DNA from: Enterobacter sp. CC120223-11 | GTDB lineage: Bacteria > Pseudomonadota > Gammaproteobacteria > Enterobacterales > Enterobacteriaceae | Length of the DNA stretch: 64,000 bases | Assembly (NCBI RefSeq): GCF_900215375.1 | Contig: NZ_OBEF01000004.1 | Span: 1 to 64,000, forward strand | Direction: 5' to 3' | Shown: positions 21,863 through 31,186 of the stretch, one piece after another | Layout of the letters: every line of letters starts with the position of its first letter | Position numbering within the stretch: the first letter of the stretch is position 1 | Notes under the pieces: model-generated | Databases searched by the model: none | What the model saw: only the letters and a program-made list of their open reading frames with translations | What the model was told of the DNA's origin: nothing | Program-made: the position numbers and the translations under genes

Positions 21863-22051
21863 CAGGGTGTAAGATCCTGTTCATTGTCAGTGACCAGAAT
21901 GGGGAAAGCTTTTTCTGCGCAAAAAAATCCCGGCTAAAAAAAGCAAAAAACACATTAAAATCATCGCATTGGCGTAGTTATCCAGAAAGAGGTAAACTCT
22001 TTCCACTCGGGGGATAAACCCCGCTCACTTTTCAACCAAAGGTCTTACGTT

Positions 22052-22738
22052 ATGTCCGGGCTCGCTCCATTACGTCATTCTCCCCACTCTGAAGCCGAGC
22101 TTTTAGCTCAGGCGCAGCTGCTGGCGGGTTACACGTTAGGTGAGCTGGCGGCAATAGCGAACCTGCCCATTCCACCCGACTTAAAGCGTGATAAAGGCTG
22201 GATCGGCGTGCTGCTGGAGATTTGGCTGGGCGCCAGTGCAGGCAGTAAGCCAGAGCAGGATTTTGCCGCGCTGGGCGTCGAGCTGAAAACTATCCCTATC
22301 GACCGGCAAGGTCGCCCGCTGGAAACCACCTTTGTCTGCGTCGCGCCGCTGACAGGTAATAGCGGCGTGACCTGGGAAACCAGCCACGTGCGCCATAAGC
22401 TTAAAAGGGTGTTGTGGATCCCGGTTGAAGGGGAGCGTGAGATCCCACTGGCCGAGCGCCATGTCGGCTCGCCGCTGCTGTGGAGCCCAAATGAGGAAGA
22501 AGATTGCCAGTTAAGGATGGACTGGGAAGAGCTGATGGATTTGATCGTCCTCGGCCAGGTTGAGCGCATTACCGCTCGCCACGGTGAAGTGCTGCAGCTG
22601 CGCCCTAAAGCCGCCAACAGCAAGGCCTTGACCGAAGCCGTCGGCACCCACGGCGAGCCCATCCTCACGCTGCCTCGCGGCTTTTACCTGAAGAAGAACT
22701 TCACCGCTGCCCTGCTCTCCCGCCATTTTCTACTCTGA
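22052..22738 (+). CDS. mutH: DNA mismatch repair endonuclease MutH
   Basis: Nicks the unmethylated strand at hemimethylated GATC sites after activation by MutS-MutL, directing repair to the new strand. The 228-aa protein matches E. coli MutH (229 aa). The catalytic triad falls at Asp70, Glu77 and Lys79 in [15 protein letters not shown], exactly the E. coli positions. The first 15 residues diverge from E. coli, as is usual for this protein. An AAAGG stretch precedes the ATG. The long upstream region with DnaA boxes is described separately. Confidence 0.97.
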   Translation: MSGLAPLRHSPHSEAELLAQAQLLAGYTLGELAAIANLPIPPDLKRDKGWIGVLLEIWLGASAGSKPEQDFAALGVELKTIPIDRQGRPLETTFVCVAPLTGNSGVTWETSHVRHKLKRVLWIPVEGEREIPLAERHVGSPLLWSPNEEEDCQLRMDWEELMDLIVLGQVERITARHGEVLQLRPKAANSKALTEAVGTHGEPILTLPRGFYLKKNFTAALLSRHFLL

Positions 22739-22807
22739 CACTATTCGTTTGGGTTAACGCTGCCTGAAGGCTTATAATCGCGGTTTTCGTTTTTGGCAGG
22801 ACTTACA

Positions 22808-23521
22808 ATGTTATTTGCATGGATAACCGATCCCAACGCGTGGATGGCGCTTGGCACGCTGACGATCCTCGAGATCGTCCTGGGCATCGACAATATAATT
22901 TTCCTCTCTCTGGTGGTGGCAAAACTCCCTACGGCGCAGCGTAATCACGCCCGCCGTATCGGCCTGTTCGCCGCAATGATGATGCGCCTGGCGCTGCTGG
23001 CTTCTATTGCCTGGGTTGTCAGATTGACCAATCCGCTCTTTTCCCTGTTTGAGCACGCCTTTTCCGCCCGCGACCTGATTCTGCTGTTCGGTGGCCTGTT
23101 CCTCATCTGGAAAGCGAGCAAGGAGATCCACGAATCCATTGAGGGAGAAGAGGAAGGGATCAAAACCAACGTTCACTCATTCATGGGCGCGATTGTGCAG
23201 ATCATGCTGCTGGATATTATTTTCAGCCTCGATTCAGTGATCACGGCCGTTGGCCTCTCCGACCATCTGTTTATCATGATGGCCGCCGTGGTGATTGCCG
23301 TCGGCGTGATGATGTTCGCCGCGCGGCCTATTGGCGAATTTGTCGACCGCCATCCGTCCGTCAAAATGTTGGCGCTGGCCTTCCTGATTCTGGTCGGCTT
23401 CACCCTGATGTTAGAAAGTTTTGGGATTCATGTACCAAAGGGCTATATCTATTTCGCGATGTTTTTCTCCATCGCCGTGGAGAGCCTCAATTTGCTGCGA
23501 AATAAAAAGAATCCGCTTTAA
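22808..23521 (+). CDS. ygdQ: TerC family inner-membrane protein YgdQ
   Basis: 237-aa polytopic membrane protein of the TerC/Alx superfamily with about seven hydrophobic segments. The acidic membrane motifs ExxLGIDNIIF (near 20-28) and LLDIIFSLDSVITAVG (near 130-145) are the family signature and probably bind metal ions. The start at 22808 matches E. coli YgdQ (MLFAWITDPNAW) with CAGGA upstream. A start five codons earlier lacks a ribosome site. Members of this superfamily (Alx, TerC, MeeF/MeeY) have been linked to manganese export and metalation of secreted proteins. The exact role of YgdQ is not known to me. Confidence 0.93.
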   Translation: MLFAWITDPNAWMALGTLTILEIVLGIDNIIFLSLVVAKLPTAQRNHARRIGLFAAMMMRLALLASIAWVVRLTNPLFSLFEHAFSARDLILLFGGLFLIWKASKEIHESIEGEEEGIKTNVHSFMGAIVQIMLLDIIFSLDSVITAVGLSDHLFIMMAAVVIAVGVMMFAARPIGEFVDRHPSVKMLALAFLILVGFTLMLESFGIHVPKGYIYFAMFFSIAVESLNLLRNKKNPL

Positions 23522-23527
23522 ATTCAA

Positions 23528-23566
23528 GGGCAGCCTGCAAAATGAGGGCTGCCCCGCAATCTTTTT
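23528..23566 (+). terminator. Terminator of ygdQ
   Basis: A perfect 8-bp stem (GGGCAGCC with GGCTGCCC) and 11-nt loop lies 6 nt after the ygdQ stop and is followed by CGCAATCTTTTT. Strong hairpin, modest T tract. Confidence 0.7.
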
Positions 23567-23647
23567 AAGATTTTACTGCTTTTTACTTACTGCCCAGCGG
23601 GTTATTACTAGAATGATAGGAGTTGCGGTCATATAAGGGTGATAACG

Positions 23648-23866
23648 ATGACAAAATGGGCAGTTTTGATTTCCGCCGTTGGCCTGGCTTTCGCGGTATC
23701 CGGTTGCAGCAGTGACTACGTAATGGCGACCAAAGATGGCCGTATGATCCTGACGGACGGCAAACCGGAAGTTGATGACGACACCGGTCTTATCAGTTAC
23801 GAAGATCAGCAAGGGAACAGAATGCAGATCAACCGTGACGATGTCTCCCAAATTATTAAACGCTAA
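23648..23866 (+). CDS. ygdR: Small lipoprotein YgdR (YgdI/YgdR family)
   Basis: 72-aa lipoprotein, the same length as E. coli YgdR. The signal peptide ends in a lipobox at VSGC (Cys near position 19), followed by [27 protein letters not shown] and a small SH3-like fold (DUF903). The residue after the cysteine is Ser, so outer-membrane sorting is expected. I chose the ATG at 23648 with an AAGGGTG site; a GTG three codons upstream is possible. It is flanked by terminators on both sides and is probably monocistronic. Function unknown. Confidence 0.92.
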   Translation: MTKWAVLISAVGLAFAVSGCSSDYVMATKDGRMILTDGKPEVDDDTGLISYEDQQGNRMQINRDDVSQIIKR

Positions 23867-23875
23867 AAGAAAACA

Positions 23876-23898
23876 GGTCAGCCAGGCTGGCCTTTTTT
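23876..23898 (+). terminator. Terminator of ygdR
   Basis: Six-pair stem (GGTCAG with CTGGCC, one G-T pair) and 5-nt loop followed directly by six T residues, 10 nt after the ygdR stop. Confidence 0.82.
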
Positions 23899-24005
23899 GA
23901 TTTTTTGCTTCCGCTTTTTCCCCGCTTCTGCCATGTTTATAGTCCTTTGTCGGGCAGCCCCTGGCGCCTGACGTTGTTGATATAAATGTATGAAGGAAGG
24001 CGGCT

Positions 24006-25046
24006 ATGCACTATCACCGTATCCCCCACAGCTCTCTTGAAATCAGTACCCTGGGGCTGGGCACAATGACGTTTGGTGAACAAAACAGCGAAGCCGACGC
24101 CCATGCACAGCTTGATTACGCCGTGGCTCAGGGCATCAACCTGATCGACGTCGCTGAAATGTACCCCGTCCCTCCCCGCCCGGAAACGCAGGGCCTGACG
24201 GAAACCTACGTCGGCAACTGGCTGGCAAAGCACGGCAACCGTGAAAAACTGGTTCTGGCGTCGAAAGTCAGCGGCCCGTCGCGCAATAACGATGCGGGCA
24301 TTCGCCCGAACCAGGCGCTCGATCGCAAAAATATCCGCGATGCGCTACACAACAGCCTGACCCGTCTACAGACTGATTATCTCGACCTTTATCAGGTCCA
24401 CTGGCCCCAGCGCGCGACCAACTGCTTCGGTAAGCTCGGCTATCAGTGGACGGAATCCCAGCCGGTTATCACCCTGCTGGAAACGCTGGAAGCGCTGACC
24501 GAATTCCAGCGCGCGGGCAAAATTCGCTACATCGGCGTGTCGAACGAAACGGCCTTTGGCGTGATGCGCTACCTGCATCTGGCAGACAAACACGACCTGC
24601 CGCGCATCGTCACCATTCAGAATCCGTACAGCCTGCTGAACCGCAGCTATGAAGTCGGCCTGGCGGAAGTAAGTCAGTATGAAGGGGTTGAACTGTTGGC
24701 CTACTCCTGCCTGGCTTTCGGCACGTTAACGGGTAAATACCTGAACGGTGCGAAACCTGCCGGGGCGCGAAACACGCTGTTCAGCCGCTTTACGCGCTAC
24801 AGTAGCGAGCAGTCGCAGAAGGCCGTGGCGGCCTACGTGGATATCGCCAAACGCCATAACCTCGATCCGGCACAGATGGCGCTGGCATTCGTTCGCCGTC
24901 AGCCGTTCGTTGCCAGCACGCTGCTGGGCGCAACGACCATGGAACAACTGAAAACTAACGTCGAAAGCCTGCATCTGGAATTGAGTGAAGAGGTGTTGGC
25001 GGAAATCGAAGCGGTGCATCAGGTTTATACCTACCCGGCACCGTAA
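24006..25046 (+). CDS. tas: Aldo-keto reductase Tas
   Basis: 346-aa NADP(H)-dependent aldo-keto reductase, the same length as E. coli Tas, which was found as a suppressor of tyrosine auxotrophy. The AKR catalytic tetrad is visible: Asp in LIDVAEMYP, Tyr in the same motif, Lys in LVLASKV and His in LYQVHWPQ. The barrel ends with the cofactor-binding STLLGATTMEQL segment. A GAAGGAAGG ribosome site precedes the ATG. The natural substrate is not known. Confidence 0.95.
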   Translation: MHYHRIPHSSLEISTLGLGTMTFGEQNSEADAHAQLDYAVAQGINLIDVAEMYPVPPRPETQGLTETYVGNWLAKHGNREKLVLASKVSGPSRNNDAGIRPNQALDRKNIRDALHNSLTRLQTDYLDLYQVHWPQRATNCFGKLGYQWTESQPVITLLETLEALTEFQRAGKIRYIGVSNETAFGVMRYLHLADKHDLPRIVTIQNPYSLLNRSYEVGLAEVSQYEGVELLAYSCLAFGTLTGKYLNGAKPAGARNTLFSRFTRYSSEQSQKAVAAYVDIAKRHNLDPAQMALAFVRRQPFVASTLLGATTMEQLKTNVESLHLELSEEVLAEIEAVHQVYTYPAP

Positions 25047-25052
25047 GAAGGA

Positions 25053-25087
25053 AATGCACGGTGGTAACAAGCCACCGTGCATTGTTG
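25053..25087. terminator. Bidirectional terminator between tas and lplT
   Basis: A 12-bp perfect inverted repeat (AATGCACGGTGG and its complement) with a 7-nt loop lies between the convergent stops. It is followed by TTGTTG on the plus strand, so it can serve both genes. Confidence 0.75.
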
Positions 25088-25090
25088 TAC

Positions 25091-26284
25091 TTAACGTTTT
25101 CTTCCCCAGGCCCACAGCACGATAATCGCCAGGCCGAACAACGTGCCAAAGCCAATCCCGACGCCGACCACCGGAATGCCCACCATCACCGCCAGCGAGT
25201 AAAGCCCCAGCATGAGCAGCATCGCGCTGTTCTCTCCCAGGTTCTGCACGGCAATCGCATTCCCGGCCCCGACCGTATGCTTCCCACGTTCCTGTAATAA
25301 GGCATTCAGCGGCACCACAAAGAAACCGCCGCACACGCCCAACAGGAACAGTAAGACATAAGCAGGAAGAAGCGCGTGCTGTAGCGCAAAAATCACCACC
25401 GCAACGCCAATCAGCACGCCCGCAGGCATACAACGAGCTACAGTTTCCAACGTCACCAGCTTCGCGGCTGCGCCAGCCCCCACAACAATCCCGACGGCGA
25501 CCATCGCATTGAGGTAGGTTGGCGTGGCGTTATCGGTAATGCCGAGCGCCACTGGCACCCAAAGCACCAGCAGGAAGCGCAGCGTAACACCCGCCCCCCA
25601 GAACAGGCTGGTACCGACTAAAGAGAAACGCGTTTCGCGATTACGCCACAGGGTTTTACAGGCGGAGAAAAAGCTGCCGGTCATGGCGTTAAAGCGCCAC
25701 GACTGCCCGGTTCTCGCGGCGGGTAAACGCGTAATGAACAGGTTAGCCACTACGGCTCCGGCGTAGACCAGCGCACAAACGCCAAGCGCCGCCAGCACGT
25801 GCCAGTCCGCCAGCACGCCGCCCGCCATAGATCCCAGTAAAATCGCGGCGATGGTTGAAGACTCCATCATCCCGTTCGCCTTCACCAGTTTGTCGCCAGT
25901 AGTCAGTTCACCGAGGATGCCGTACTTCGCCGGGGAGTATGCCGCCGCACCAACACCCACCAGCGTGTACCCGATGAACGGATTCACGCCAACGCAAATG
26001 GAGGCCGCGCCAATCAGCTTCAGGCCGTTGGCGACCATCATCACCCGGCCTTTCGGGAAGCTGTCGGCAAACTGGCCCACAAACGGCGCAAAGAGAATGT
26101 AAGCACCCACAAACATCATCTGCAATACCGGCTGGCTCCAGTCCGGATAGAACTGCTGCTTCATCAGCGCGAGGGTGGCGAACAGCAGTGCGTTATCGCC
26201 AAAAGCCGAGAGGAACTGGGCGCAAAGCACCGCCAGCATCCCTTTCGAGCGCAGCGAAGTGTTAGTGTGTACTGACTCACTCAT
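25091..26284 (-). CDS. lplT: Lysophospholipid transporter LplT
   Basis: Major-facilitator protein (397 aa, twelve predicted helices) that flips lysophospholipids across the inner membrane for re-acylation by Aas. The start [16 protein letters not shown] at 26284 aligns with E. coli. Reading further upstream would run 32 codons into aas. The start overlaps the aas stop by 8 nt, consistent with a coupled aas-lplT operon; in some bacteria the two are fused. The motifs [18 protein letters not shown] and [11 protein letters not shown] are family hallmarks. Confidence 0.95.
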   Translation of the reverse strand: MSESVHTNTSLRSKGMLAVLCAQFLSAFGDNALLFATLALMKQQFYPDWSQPVLQMMFVGAYILFAPFVGQFADSFPKGRVMMVANGLKLIGAASICVGVNPFIGYTLVGVGAAAYSPAKYGILGELTTGDKLVKANGMMESSTIAAILLGSMAGGVLADWHVLAALGVCALVYAGAVVANLFITRLPAARTGQSWRFNAMTGSFFSACKTLWRNRETRFSLVGTSLFWGAGVTLRFLLVLWVPVALGITDNATPTYLNAMVAVGIVVGAGAAAKLVTLETVARCMPAGVLIGVAVVIFALQHALLPAYVLLFLLGVCGGFFVVPLNALLQERGKHTVGAGNAIAVQNLGENSAMLLMLGLYSLAVMVGIPVVGVGIGFGTLFGLAIIVLWAWGRKR

Positions 26285-28436
26285 GGGCTGTTTCCGCCTG
26301 ATCGACCTGCTGTTTGAGGGTGACGAAATCCGGTTTACCGCTGCCAAGTACCGGCAGCTGTTTGAGGAAGCGAATATCACGTGGCACTGCCAGCTCCGGC
26401 ACGCCAGTGGCTCGCGCCTGCTGCTGAAGCTTCTCGCGCGTCAGCTCAGCATCTGTAGTGAACAGCACCAGCGCCTCACCTTTGCTTGCATCCTGCTTAA
26501 TGACCGTGGCGTGAAGCTTGTCCGGCGAGACGACCAGCGCCAGCTGTTCAACCATCTCCAGCGACACCATTTCGCCCGCAATCTTCGCAAAGCGTTTTGC
26601 ACGGCCCTGAATCTGCACAAAGCCCTGCTCATCAAAGCGCACGATGTCGCCGGTGTCATACCAGCCCGTTTCCACTTCGCCATGCTGATTCTCAGCCGTT
26701 GGCAGCTCCAGCACGCCTGGGTTTTCCACGCGAAGATAGCCATTCATCACGTTCGGGCCTTTAAGCTGTAAACGCCCCCCGTCATCAATACCCGGCACGG
26801 CCAGCAAACGCGCATCCATGCCCGGCAGAATACGTCCGACGGTGCCTGGCATCGCTGCCATTGGCACATTGATGGACACCACTGGCGCACATTCAGTCAC
26901 GCCATAGCCTTCCAGAATGCGCAGGCCAAACTTGTCCTGCCAGATCTGCTTCGTGCTCTCCTGTAACTTTTCCGCCCCAGCGACCACATAGCGCACCTTA
27001 TGGAAGTCATACGGGTTAGCGAAACGGGCGTAATGCCCGAGGAACGTCGAGGTGCCAAACAGCACGGTGCAGTTACGATCGTAGACCAGCTCCGGCACAA
27101 TGCGGTAATGCAGCGGACTCGGGTAGAGGAACACTTCCGCCCCGGTCAGCAGCGGCGTAAACAGGCCGACGGTCAGGCCAAAGGAGTGGAACAGCGGCAG
27201 CGCGGACATAAAACGGTCGCGGGCGGTGAAATCGGCGATGGTTTTAATCTGCTCGACGTTGGCCAGAATGCTTTTATGGCTGTGCACCACGCCCTTCGGA
27301 TGCCCCTCTGAACCGGAAGTGAACAGCACGATGGCGGCATCTTCCGGCTGCTGTTTGACCTGCGCCAGGTGCGGCACCAGCAGATGACCGAAGATCCACA
27401 GCTTGTCGACGAGCGTGACGTCCCCTTTCAAATCTTCCAGGAAGACCCAGCGCACCTGAGTCAGCTGCTCCGGCAGATGCCACAGTTTGCCTTTGTCCAG
27501 GAAGGTCCGGGAGGTGAAAATCGTTTTGATTTCTGCCGCCGTGATGGCGCTGGAAAGCCCTTTCACCCCGGCGGTGTAGTTCATCATTGCCGGGATGCGG
27601 CCCCGGGCAATGGCACCGAAGATAACCGCGGCGCTGATCCCTGCATTCGGTAACATCAGGCCAATCTTTTCGCCCTTCGCGCTGTATTTCTCCAGAATGC
27701 GTGCGACGAACAGGGTTTTCGTCAGCAGCTTGCGGTAGTTATCAGGCTGGAAGTTGATGTCCTCCACGCAGGGTTTACGGTCGCCGTAACGATACTGGGC
27801 AGAGAGCAGCGCCTCATACAGTGTTTCGCGCGGGCGCACCGCCATGCGGGCTTCCATCATAATCTGATGCAGCATTTCCCCGGCAATTTTGCGGCGCGTG
27901 CGGGCGCGCGGGGCGTCCGGCATGGGCAGCGTAGTTGGCGGCAGAATATGCAGCTGGATACGTGGGAACAGGCGGCGTTTCACCAACCCTTTCAGGCGAC
28001 TGGCAAAGGTCAGCTCTGCGCCTTCGATGCGCACCGGCACCACAGTGGCCTGAGATTTTGCCGCCACGAACGCCGCGCCGTCGTAGATTTTCATCAACGA
28101 ACCGGTAATGGAGATGCGCCCTTCAGGGAAAATCACCACCGGGCGGCCCTGCTCGACCAATCGCACCAGATGCTTGATAGACATCGGTTTCGTTGGGTCC
28201 AGCGGCACGAAATCAATCAGCGGCGCCAGCCAGCGCATAAACCACTTCTGGCTGATTGAGGTATAGACCGCAAAGACCGGGCGCACCGGTAAAAACAGCG
28301 CCAGTAAAATGCCATCTATAAAAGAGACGTGGTTTGGGGTAATCAGGACCTTCGACTGGTGCAGCGCCGCCGTGTCACCGGTCAGCCTGACCCGAAAAAT
28401 CACTCTGAAAAGGAAGCGAAAAAAGCCCAGCAGCAT
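26277..28436 (-). CDS. aas: Bifunctional 2-acylglycerophosphoethanolamine acyltransferase / acyl-ACP synthetase Aas
   Basis: Re-acylates lysophosphatidylethanolamine on the inner membrane. The C-terminal half activates a fatty acid on acyl carrier protein, and the N-terminal half transfers it. The 719 aa from the ATG at 28436 equal E. coli Aas, and a GGAG site lies 6 nt upstream. The acyltransferase motif NHVSFIDG (HX4D) is near residue 36 and VIFPEGRIS near residue 108. The AMP-binding motif [16 protein letters not shown] is near residue 380, with [20 protein letters not shown] further on. It works with LplT, encoded just downstream. Confidence 0.96.
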   Translation of the reverse strand: MLLGFFRFLFRVIFRVRLTGDTAALHQSKVLITPNHVSFIDGILLALFLPVRPVFAVYTSISQKWFMRWLAPLIDFVPLDPTKPMSIKHLVRLVEQGRPVVIFPEGRISITGSLMKIYDGAAFVAAKSQATVVPVRIEGAELTFASRLKGLVKRRLFPRIQLHILPPTTLPMPDAPRARTRRKIAGEMLHQIMMEARMAVRPRETLYEALLSAQYRYGDRKPCVEDINFQPDNYRKLLTKTLFVARILEKYSAKGEKIGLMLPNAGISAAVIFGAIARGRIPAMMNYTAGVKGLSSAITAAEIKTIFTSRTFLDKGKLWHLPEQLTQVRWVFLEDLKGDVTLVDKLWIFGHLLVPHLAQVKQQPEDAAIVLFTSGSEGHPKGVVHSHKSILANVEQIKTIADFTARDRFMSALPLFHSFGLTVGLFTPLLTGAEVFLYPSPLHYRIVPELVYDRNCTVLFGTSTFLGHYARFANPYDFHKVRYVVAGAEKLQESTKQIWQDKFGLRILEGYGVTECAPVVSINVPMAAMPGTVGRILPGMDARLLAVPGIDDGGRLQLKGPNVMNGYLRVENPGVLELPTAENQHGEVETGWYDTGDIVRFDEQGFVQIQGRAKRFAKIAGEMVSLEMVEQLALVVSPDKLHATVIKQDASKGEALVLFTTDAELTREKLQQQARATGVPELAVPRDIRFLKQLPVLGSGKPDFVTLKQQVDQAETAHE

Positions 28437-28519
28437 ATCAACTCCATTTGGCAAAAAATGACTTTTTGCAGGGTACACGAGATGCGGCGGGAAAAGCAGG
28501 GTGGCGGTGAATTTCAGAC

Positions 28520-28607
28520 AAAAAAAACCTGCGCATCTGCGCAGGTCGGTGCAAGAGAGAAGTACAGAAATCGTACTAAGAAATTCTCACCAATCAATAC
28601 CTCTGGG
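28520..28607 (-). ncRNA. omrA: OmrA/OmrB-type small regulatory RNA (single copy)
   Basis: The 88-nt transcript begins CCCAGAGGTATTGATTGGTGAG, identical at the 5' seed region to E. coli OmrA/OmrB. It ends in a GACCTGCGCAGATGCGCAGGT hairpin followed by seven T residues, and CTTGCACC precedes the terminator as in OmrA. It lies between aas and galR, the E. coli omrAB locus, in the same orientation. OmpR-EnvZ activates these RNAs, which use Hfq to repress outer-membrane proteins (CirA, FecA, FepA, OmpT), curli and OmpR itself. A GATACT -10-like box lies 8 nt upstream, with no good -35, as expected for an activated promoter. Only one copy is present here. Confidence 0.93.
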
Positions 28608-28826
28608 ATAATCAGAGTATCAACCAGGCTGACAAATCCTCCAGCGAACATTCGCAACAGCTAATCGCAAAGTGTAACCAAAGGTTTGAATTACCCTTTT
28701 TCATTTTCAATTGCCCGTGACGTGCTGTGTAACTTTTTCCCTCTGCGAACGACTCTGGGTCACATTTGCTAACGCCAGTGTGCGCTTAGCCTTGAACAGC
28801 TCTGGGTTTTCCGTAACACTGATCGG

Positions 28827-28842
28827 GTGTAACCGTTTACCC
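28827..28842 (+). promoter_or_regulatory. Gal operator in the galR promoter (GalR/GalS autoregulation)
   Basis: GTGTAACCGTTTACCC matches the gal operator consensus GTGTAANCGNTTACAC at nearly every position. It ends 17 nt before the galR start codon, so it probably mediates autorepression. Confidence 0.8.
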
Positions 28843-28859
28843 TCACCAGAAGGCCAAAT

Positions 28860-29876
28860 ATGGCGACAATTAAGGATGTGGCGCGGATGGCAGGCGTTTC
28901 CGTCGCCACCGTTTCCCGGGTGATCAACAATTCACCCAAAGCCAGCGATGCCTCGCGTCAGGCGGTGTTTTCCGCCATGGAAACGCTCAACTACCACCCG
29001 AATGCCAACGCCCGCGCGCTGGCGCAGCAATCTACCGAAACCGTTGGGCTGGTCGTCGGTGATGTCTCGGATCCCTTTTTCGGGGCGATGGTCAAAGCCG
29101 TTGAGCAGGTGGCCTACCACACCGGTAACTTTCTGCTGATTGGTAATGGTTATCACAATGAGAAAAAGGAGCGTCAGGCCATTGAACAACTGATCCGCCA
29201 CCGCTGTGCGGCGCTGGTGGTTCATGCCAAAGTTCTGCCGGATGAGGAGCTGACAGGACTGATGAAGCAGATCCCCGGGATGGTGTTGATCAACAGGATC
29301 TTACCGGGCTTTGAAAAACGCTGCGTGGCGCTCGACGATCGCTACGGTGCATGGCTTGCTACGCGCCATCTGATCCAGCAGGGCCACACGAAAATTGGCT
29401 ATCTCTGCTCCAACCACGCCATTTCCGATGCCGAAGATCGCCTACAGGGTTACTACGATGCGCTGAAAGAGAGCGGCCTGCCGTGCAATGAGCGGCTGGT
29501 GACGTTCGGCGAGCCAGACGAAAGCGGCGGTGAACAGGCCATGACCGAACTGCTTGGTAGAGGTAAAAACTTTACCGCCGTCGCCTGCTATAACGATTCG
29601 ATGGCAGCGGGCGCCATGGGCGTGCTGAATGACAACGGCATTGATGTGCCCGGTGAAATTTCGCTGATTGGCTTCGATGACGTGCTGGTGTCGCGTTACG
29701 TTCGCCCGAGGCTGACGACGGTACGCTACCCGATTGTCACCATGGCGACCCAGGCGGCAGAACTGGCGCTGGCGCTGGCGGATAAGCGTCCGCTACCGGA
29801 AATCACCCACCTCTTCAGCCCGACGCTGGTGCGCCGTCATTCGGTGATAGCGCCAGTAGAAGCGCCAAGTTCATAA
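28860..29876 (+). CDS. galR: Galactose operon repressor GalR
   Basis: LacI-family repressor of galactose uptake and metabolism, released by galactose. The 338-aa protein is almost identical to E. coli GalR (343 aa) until the last few residues. Helix-turn-helix DVARMAGVSVATVSRVINNS occupies residues 6-25, with the hinge NANARALAQQ near 50. The periplasmic-binding-like core contains VALDDRYGAWLATRHL and CYNDSMAAGAMGVLND. The C terminus differs from E. coli (PVEAPSS). The last 40 nt overlap the convergent acetyltransferase gene. Confidence 0.96.
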   Translation: MATIKDVARMAGVSVATVSRVINNSPKASDASRQAVFSAMETLNYHPNANARALAQQSTETVGLVVGDVSDPFFGAMVKAVEQVAYHTGNFLLIGNGYHNEKKERQAIEQLIRHRCAALVVHAKVLPDEELTGLMKQIPGMVLINRILPGFEKRCVALDDRYGAWLATRHLIQQGHTKIGYLCSNHAISDAEDRLQGYYDALKESGLPCNERLVTFGEPDESGGEQAMTELLGRGKNFTAVACYNDSMAAGAMGVLNDNGIDVPGEISLIGFDDVLVSRYVRPRLTTVRYPIVTMATQAAELALALADKRPLPEITHLFSPTLVRRHSVIAPVEAPSS

Positions 29877-30316
29877 CGATAAAGATGCACGGTGGTGGCA
29901 GGATATTCGATGCCATCGCCGATGTACTGCCAGCCAAAGCGCTCGTAGAAATTTCGGCAGGCTGAATAGAGATGCAATTCCTCAAAACCTTTTTCCCGCG
30001 CGTATTCAATGACATGTGCCTGTAGCGCTCCGGCAATGCCCTGCCCACGCACGGACTCATCGACATACAACGCCGCCAGCCACGGGTAAAGATCCTGGCG
30101 ACTGATCAGATCACAGCGCCACAATCCCACCGTCGCCAGCACGCGTTCACCTTCCGTCATCACAAAAGTGAGCGGCAGCGCGCCGGGCTTCTGGCTGTGT
30201 TCGATGATGCTGGCGAAGAACTCGCGCGGCATCGCCACGCCGCCAAACGCCTGCCATAGCCAGTCGGTCACCTGGCGGGCGTGCTGCGGCACCTGATACA
30301 GCGGCTGGGTTTTCAC
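29837..30316 (-). CDS. GNAT family N-acetyltransferase
   Basis: 159-aa single-domain GCN5-related acetyltransferase. The acetyl-CoA pyrophosphate loop is visible as VDESVRGQGIAGALQAHV (near 86-103), and the C-terminal strand-helix as NFYERFGWQYIGDGIEYPATTVHLYRYEL. Substrate unknown. It starts with GTG, whose GTGA overlaps the TGA of the upstream GntR gene, so the two are translationally coupled. Its 3' end overlaps the convergent galR by 40 nt. From memory, E. coli has no gene at this spot. Confidence 0.88.
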   Translation of the reverse strand: MKTQPLYQVPQHARQVTDWLWQAFGGVAMPREFFASIIEHSQKPGALPLTFVMTEGERVLATVGLWRCDLISRQDLYPWLAALYVDESVRGQGIAGALQAHVIEYAREKGFEELHLYSACRNFYERFGWQYIGDGIEYPATTVHLYRYELGASTGAITE

Positions 30317-31086
30317 ATCAATTTTCCCTGAAAAATGGGCACGGACTCAAACAGATAGCCGTCAAAATCGGGTGCGTCTTCGTCAGAAAGTTCCAGCAGG
30401 CTGTTTTTGACGTTTTCAAGGTGCTGCCACATCGCCTGCCAGGCCCCCATGACGTCGCGACGACGCAGTGCGGCAAGAATGGTTTGCCTCTCGCCAAGCC
30501 ACTTCAGACGATAGGCCCGGCTGGCGATGTGCGCGTTAAACTGCTGCCACAGCGGGCTGCTGTCCATCTGCAGCCAGATTTTTTCTACCGTGGTCAGCAG
30601 CATCTGGTTTTGCGTGGCACCTGCGAGTACGAGGTGGAAAAGCTTGCTGTTGTCCTGACTGGTGTCGTTGGTGGCAATCGCACGCTGTTCCTGCTCAATA
30701 ATGCGTTTCAGGTTGTCGATATCAGCGCGGGTTGCCATTTTCGCCGCAAAGGCCGCAATGTTGCTTTCCAGCAGCTGGCGCGCCTGCAAAATCTCAAACG
30801 GGCCAACGTCGCTGTTGAGCATCTGCTCTTCTTCGCTGTCGTTTTCCTGCGGAATGCGCATCACGTACACGCCGGATCCCTGACGAATATCGACGGTGCC
30901 CTGCAGCTCCAGCATCAGCAGCGCCTCACGCACGATGGTGCGGCTGACGCCGTATTTTTCCGCAATATTGCGCTCGGGTGGCAGCCGGGAACCTACCGGG
31001 TAGAGGCCTTCTGCTATCTGAGCACGCAAATCTTCACCAATTTCCTGGTAAGGTTTTTTTTCCAGCGGAACAACGGCCTTTTCCAC
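30313..31086 (-). CDS. FadR/GntR family regulator, UxuR/ExuR-like
   Basis: 257-aa transcription factor with an N-terminal winged helix (PYQEIGEDLRAQIAEGLYPVGSRLPPERNIAEKYGVSRTIVREALLMLELQG, residues 12-63) and a C-terminal FCD ligand domain (GPFEILQARQLLESNIAAFAA, and a metal-type HL/H pattern). The layout and several motifs resemble UxuR and ExuR, the hexuronate repressors (AMWQHLENVK, FDGYLFES), but the identity looks moderate, so I give no symbol. It begins with GTG at 31086. It is 100 bp from the upstream 6-phospho-beta-glucosidase gene in the same orientation, and could regulate that operon or act elsewhere. Confidence 0.85.
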   Translation of the reverse strand: MEKAVVPLEKKPYQEIGEDLRAQIAEGLYPVGSRLPPERNIAEKYGVSRTIVREALLMLELQGTVDIRQGSGVYVMRIPQENDSEEEQMLNSDVGPFEILQARQLLESNIAAFAAKMATRADIDNLKRIIEQEQRAIATNDTSQDNSKLFHLVLAGATQNQMLLTTVEKIWLQMDSSPLWQQFNAHIASRAYRLKWLGERQTILAALRRRDVMGAWQAMWQHLENVKNSLLELSDEDAPDFDGYLFESVPIFQGKLM

Positions 31087-31186
31087 AATATCACCTGTGT
31101 CTGTTTGCGGGAGAGTGACAGGCCGCCGCTCCTGGCGGCCCGACCGGCGGCTATAGTAGCAAAAATCACGCAGCGGTGGCGCGCCG

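Larger units (their letters stand above)
21370..22051. other. Gene-free region between rppH and mutH with DnaA-box cluster
   Basis: About 680 AT-rich bases separate the divergent rppH and mutH genes. Short open frames here have no ribosome sites, low-complexity products and poor codon use, so I annotate no gene. The stretch contains two perfect DnaA boxes (TTATCCACA at 21735-21743, and its complement at 21854-21862). Two one-mismatch sites also occur: TGTGGATAG at 21538-21546 and TTATCCAGA at 21978-21986. A weaker TTATCCCAT lies at 21840-21848. The promoters of rppH and mutH must also lie here. Confidence 0.6.

Noticed and set aside
21678..22017. Two short plus-strand frames in the rppH-mutH interval
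   Set aside because: No ribosome sites, unusual codons, and the interval is AT-rich with DnaA boxes; better explained as regulatory DNA.
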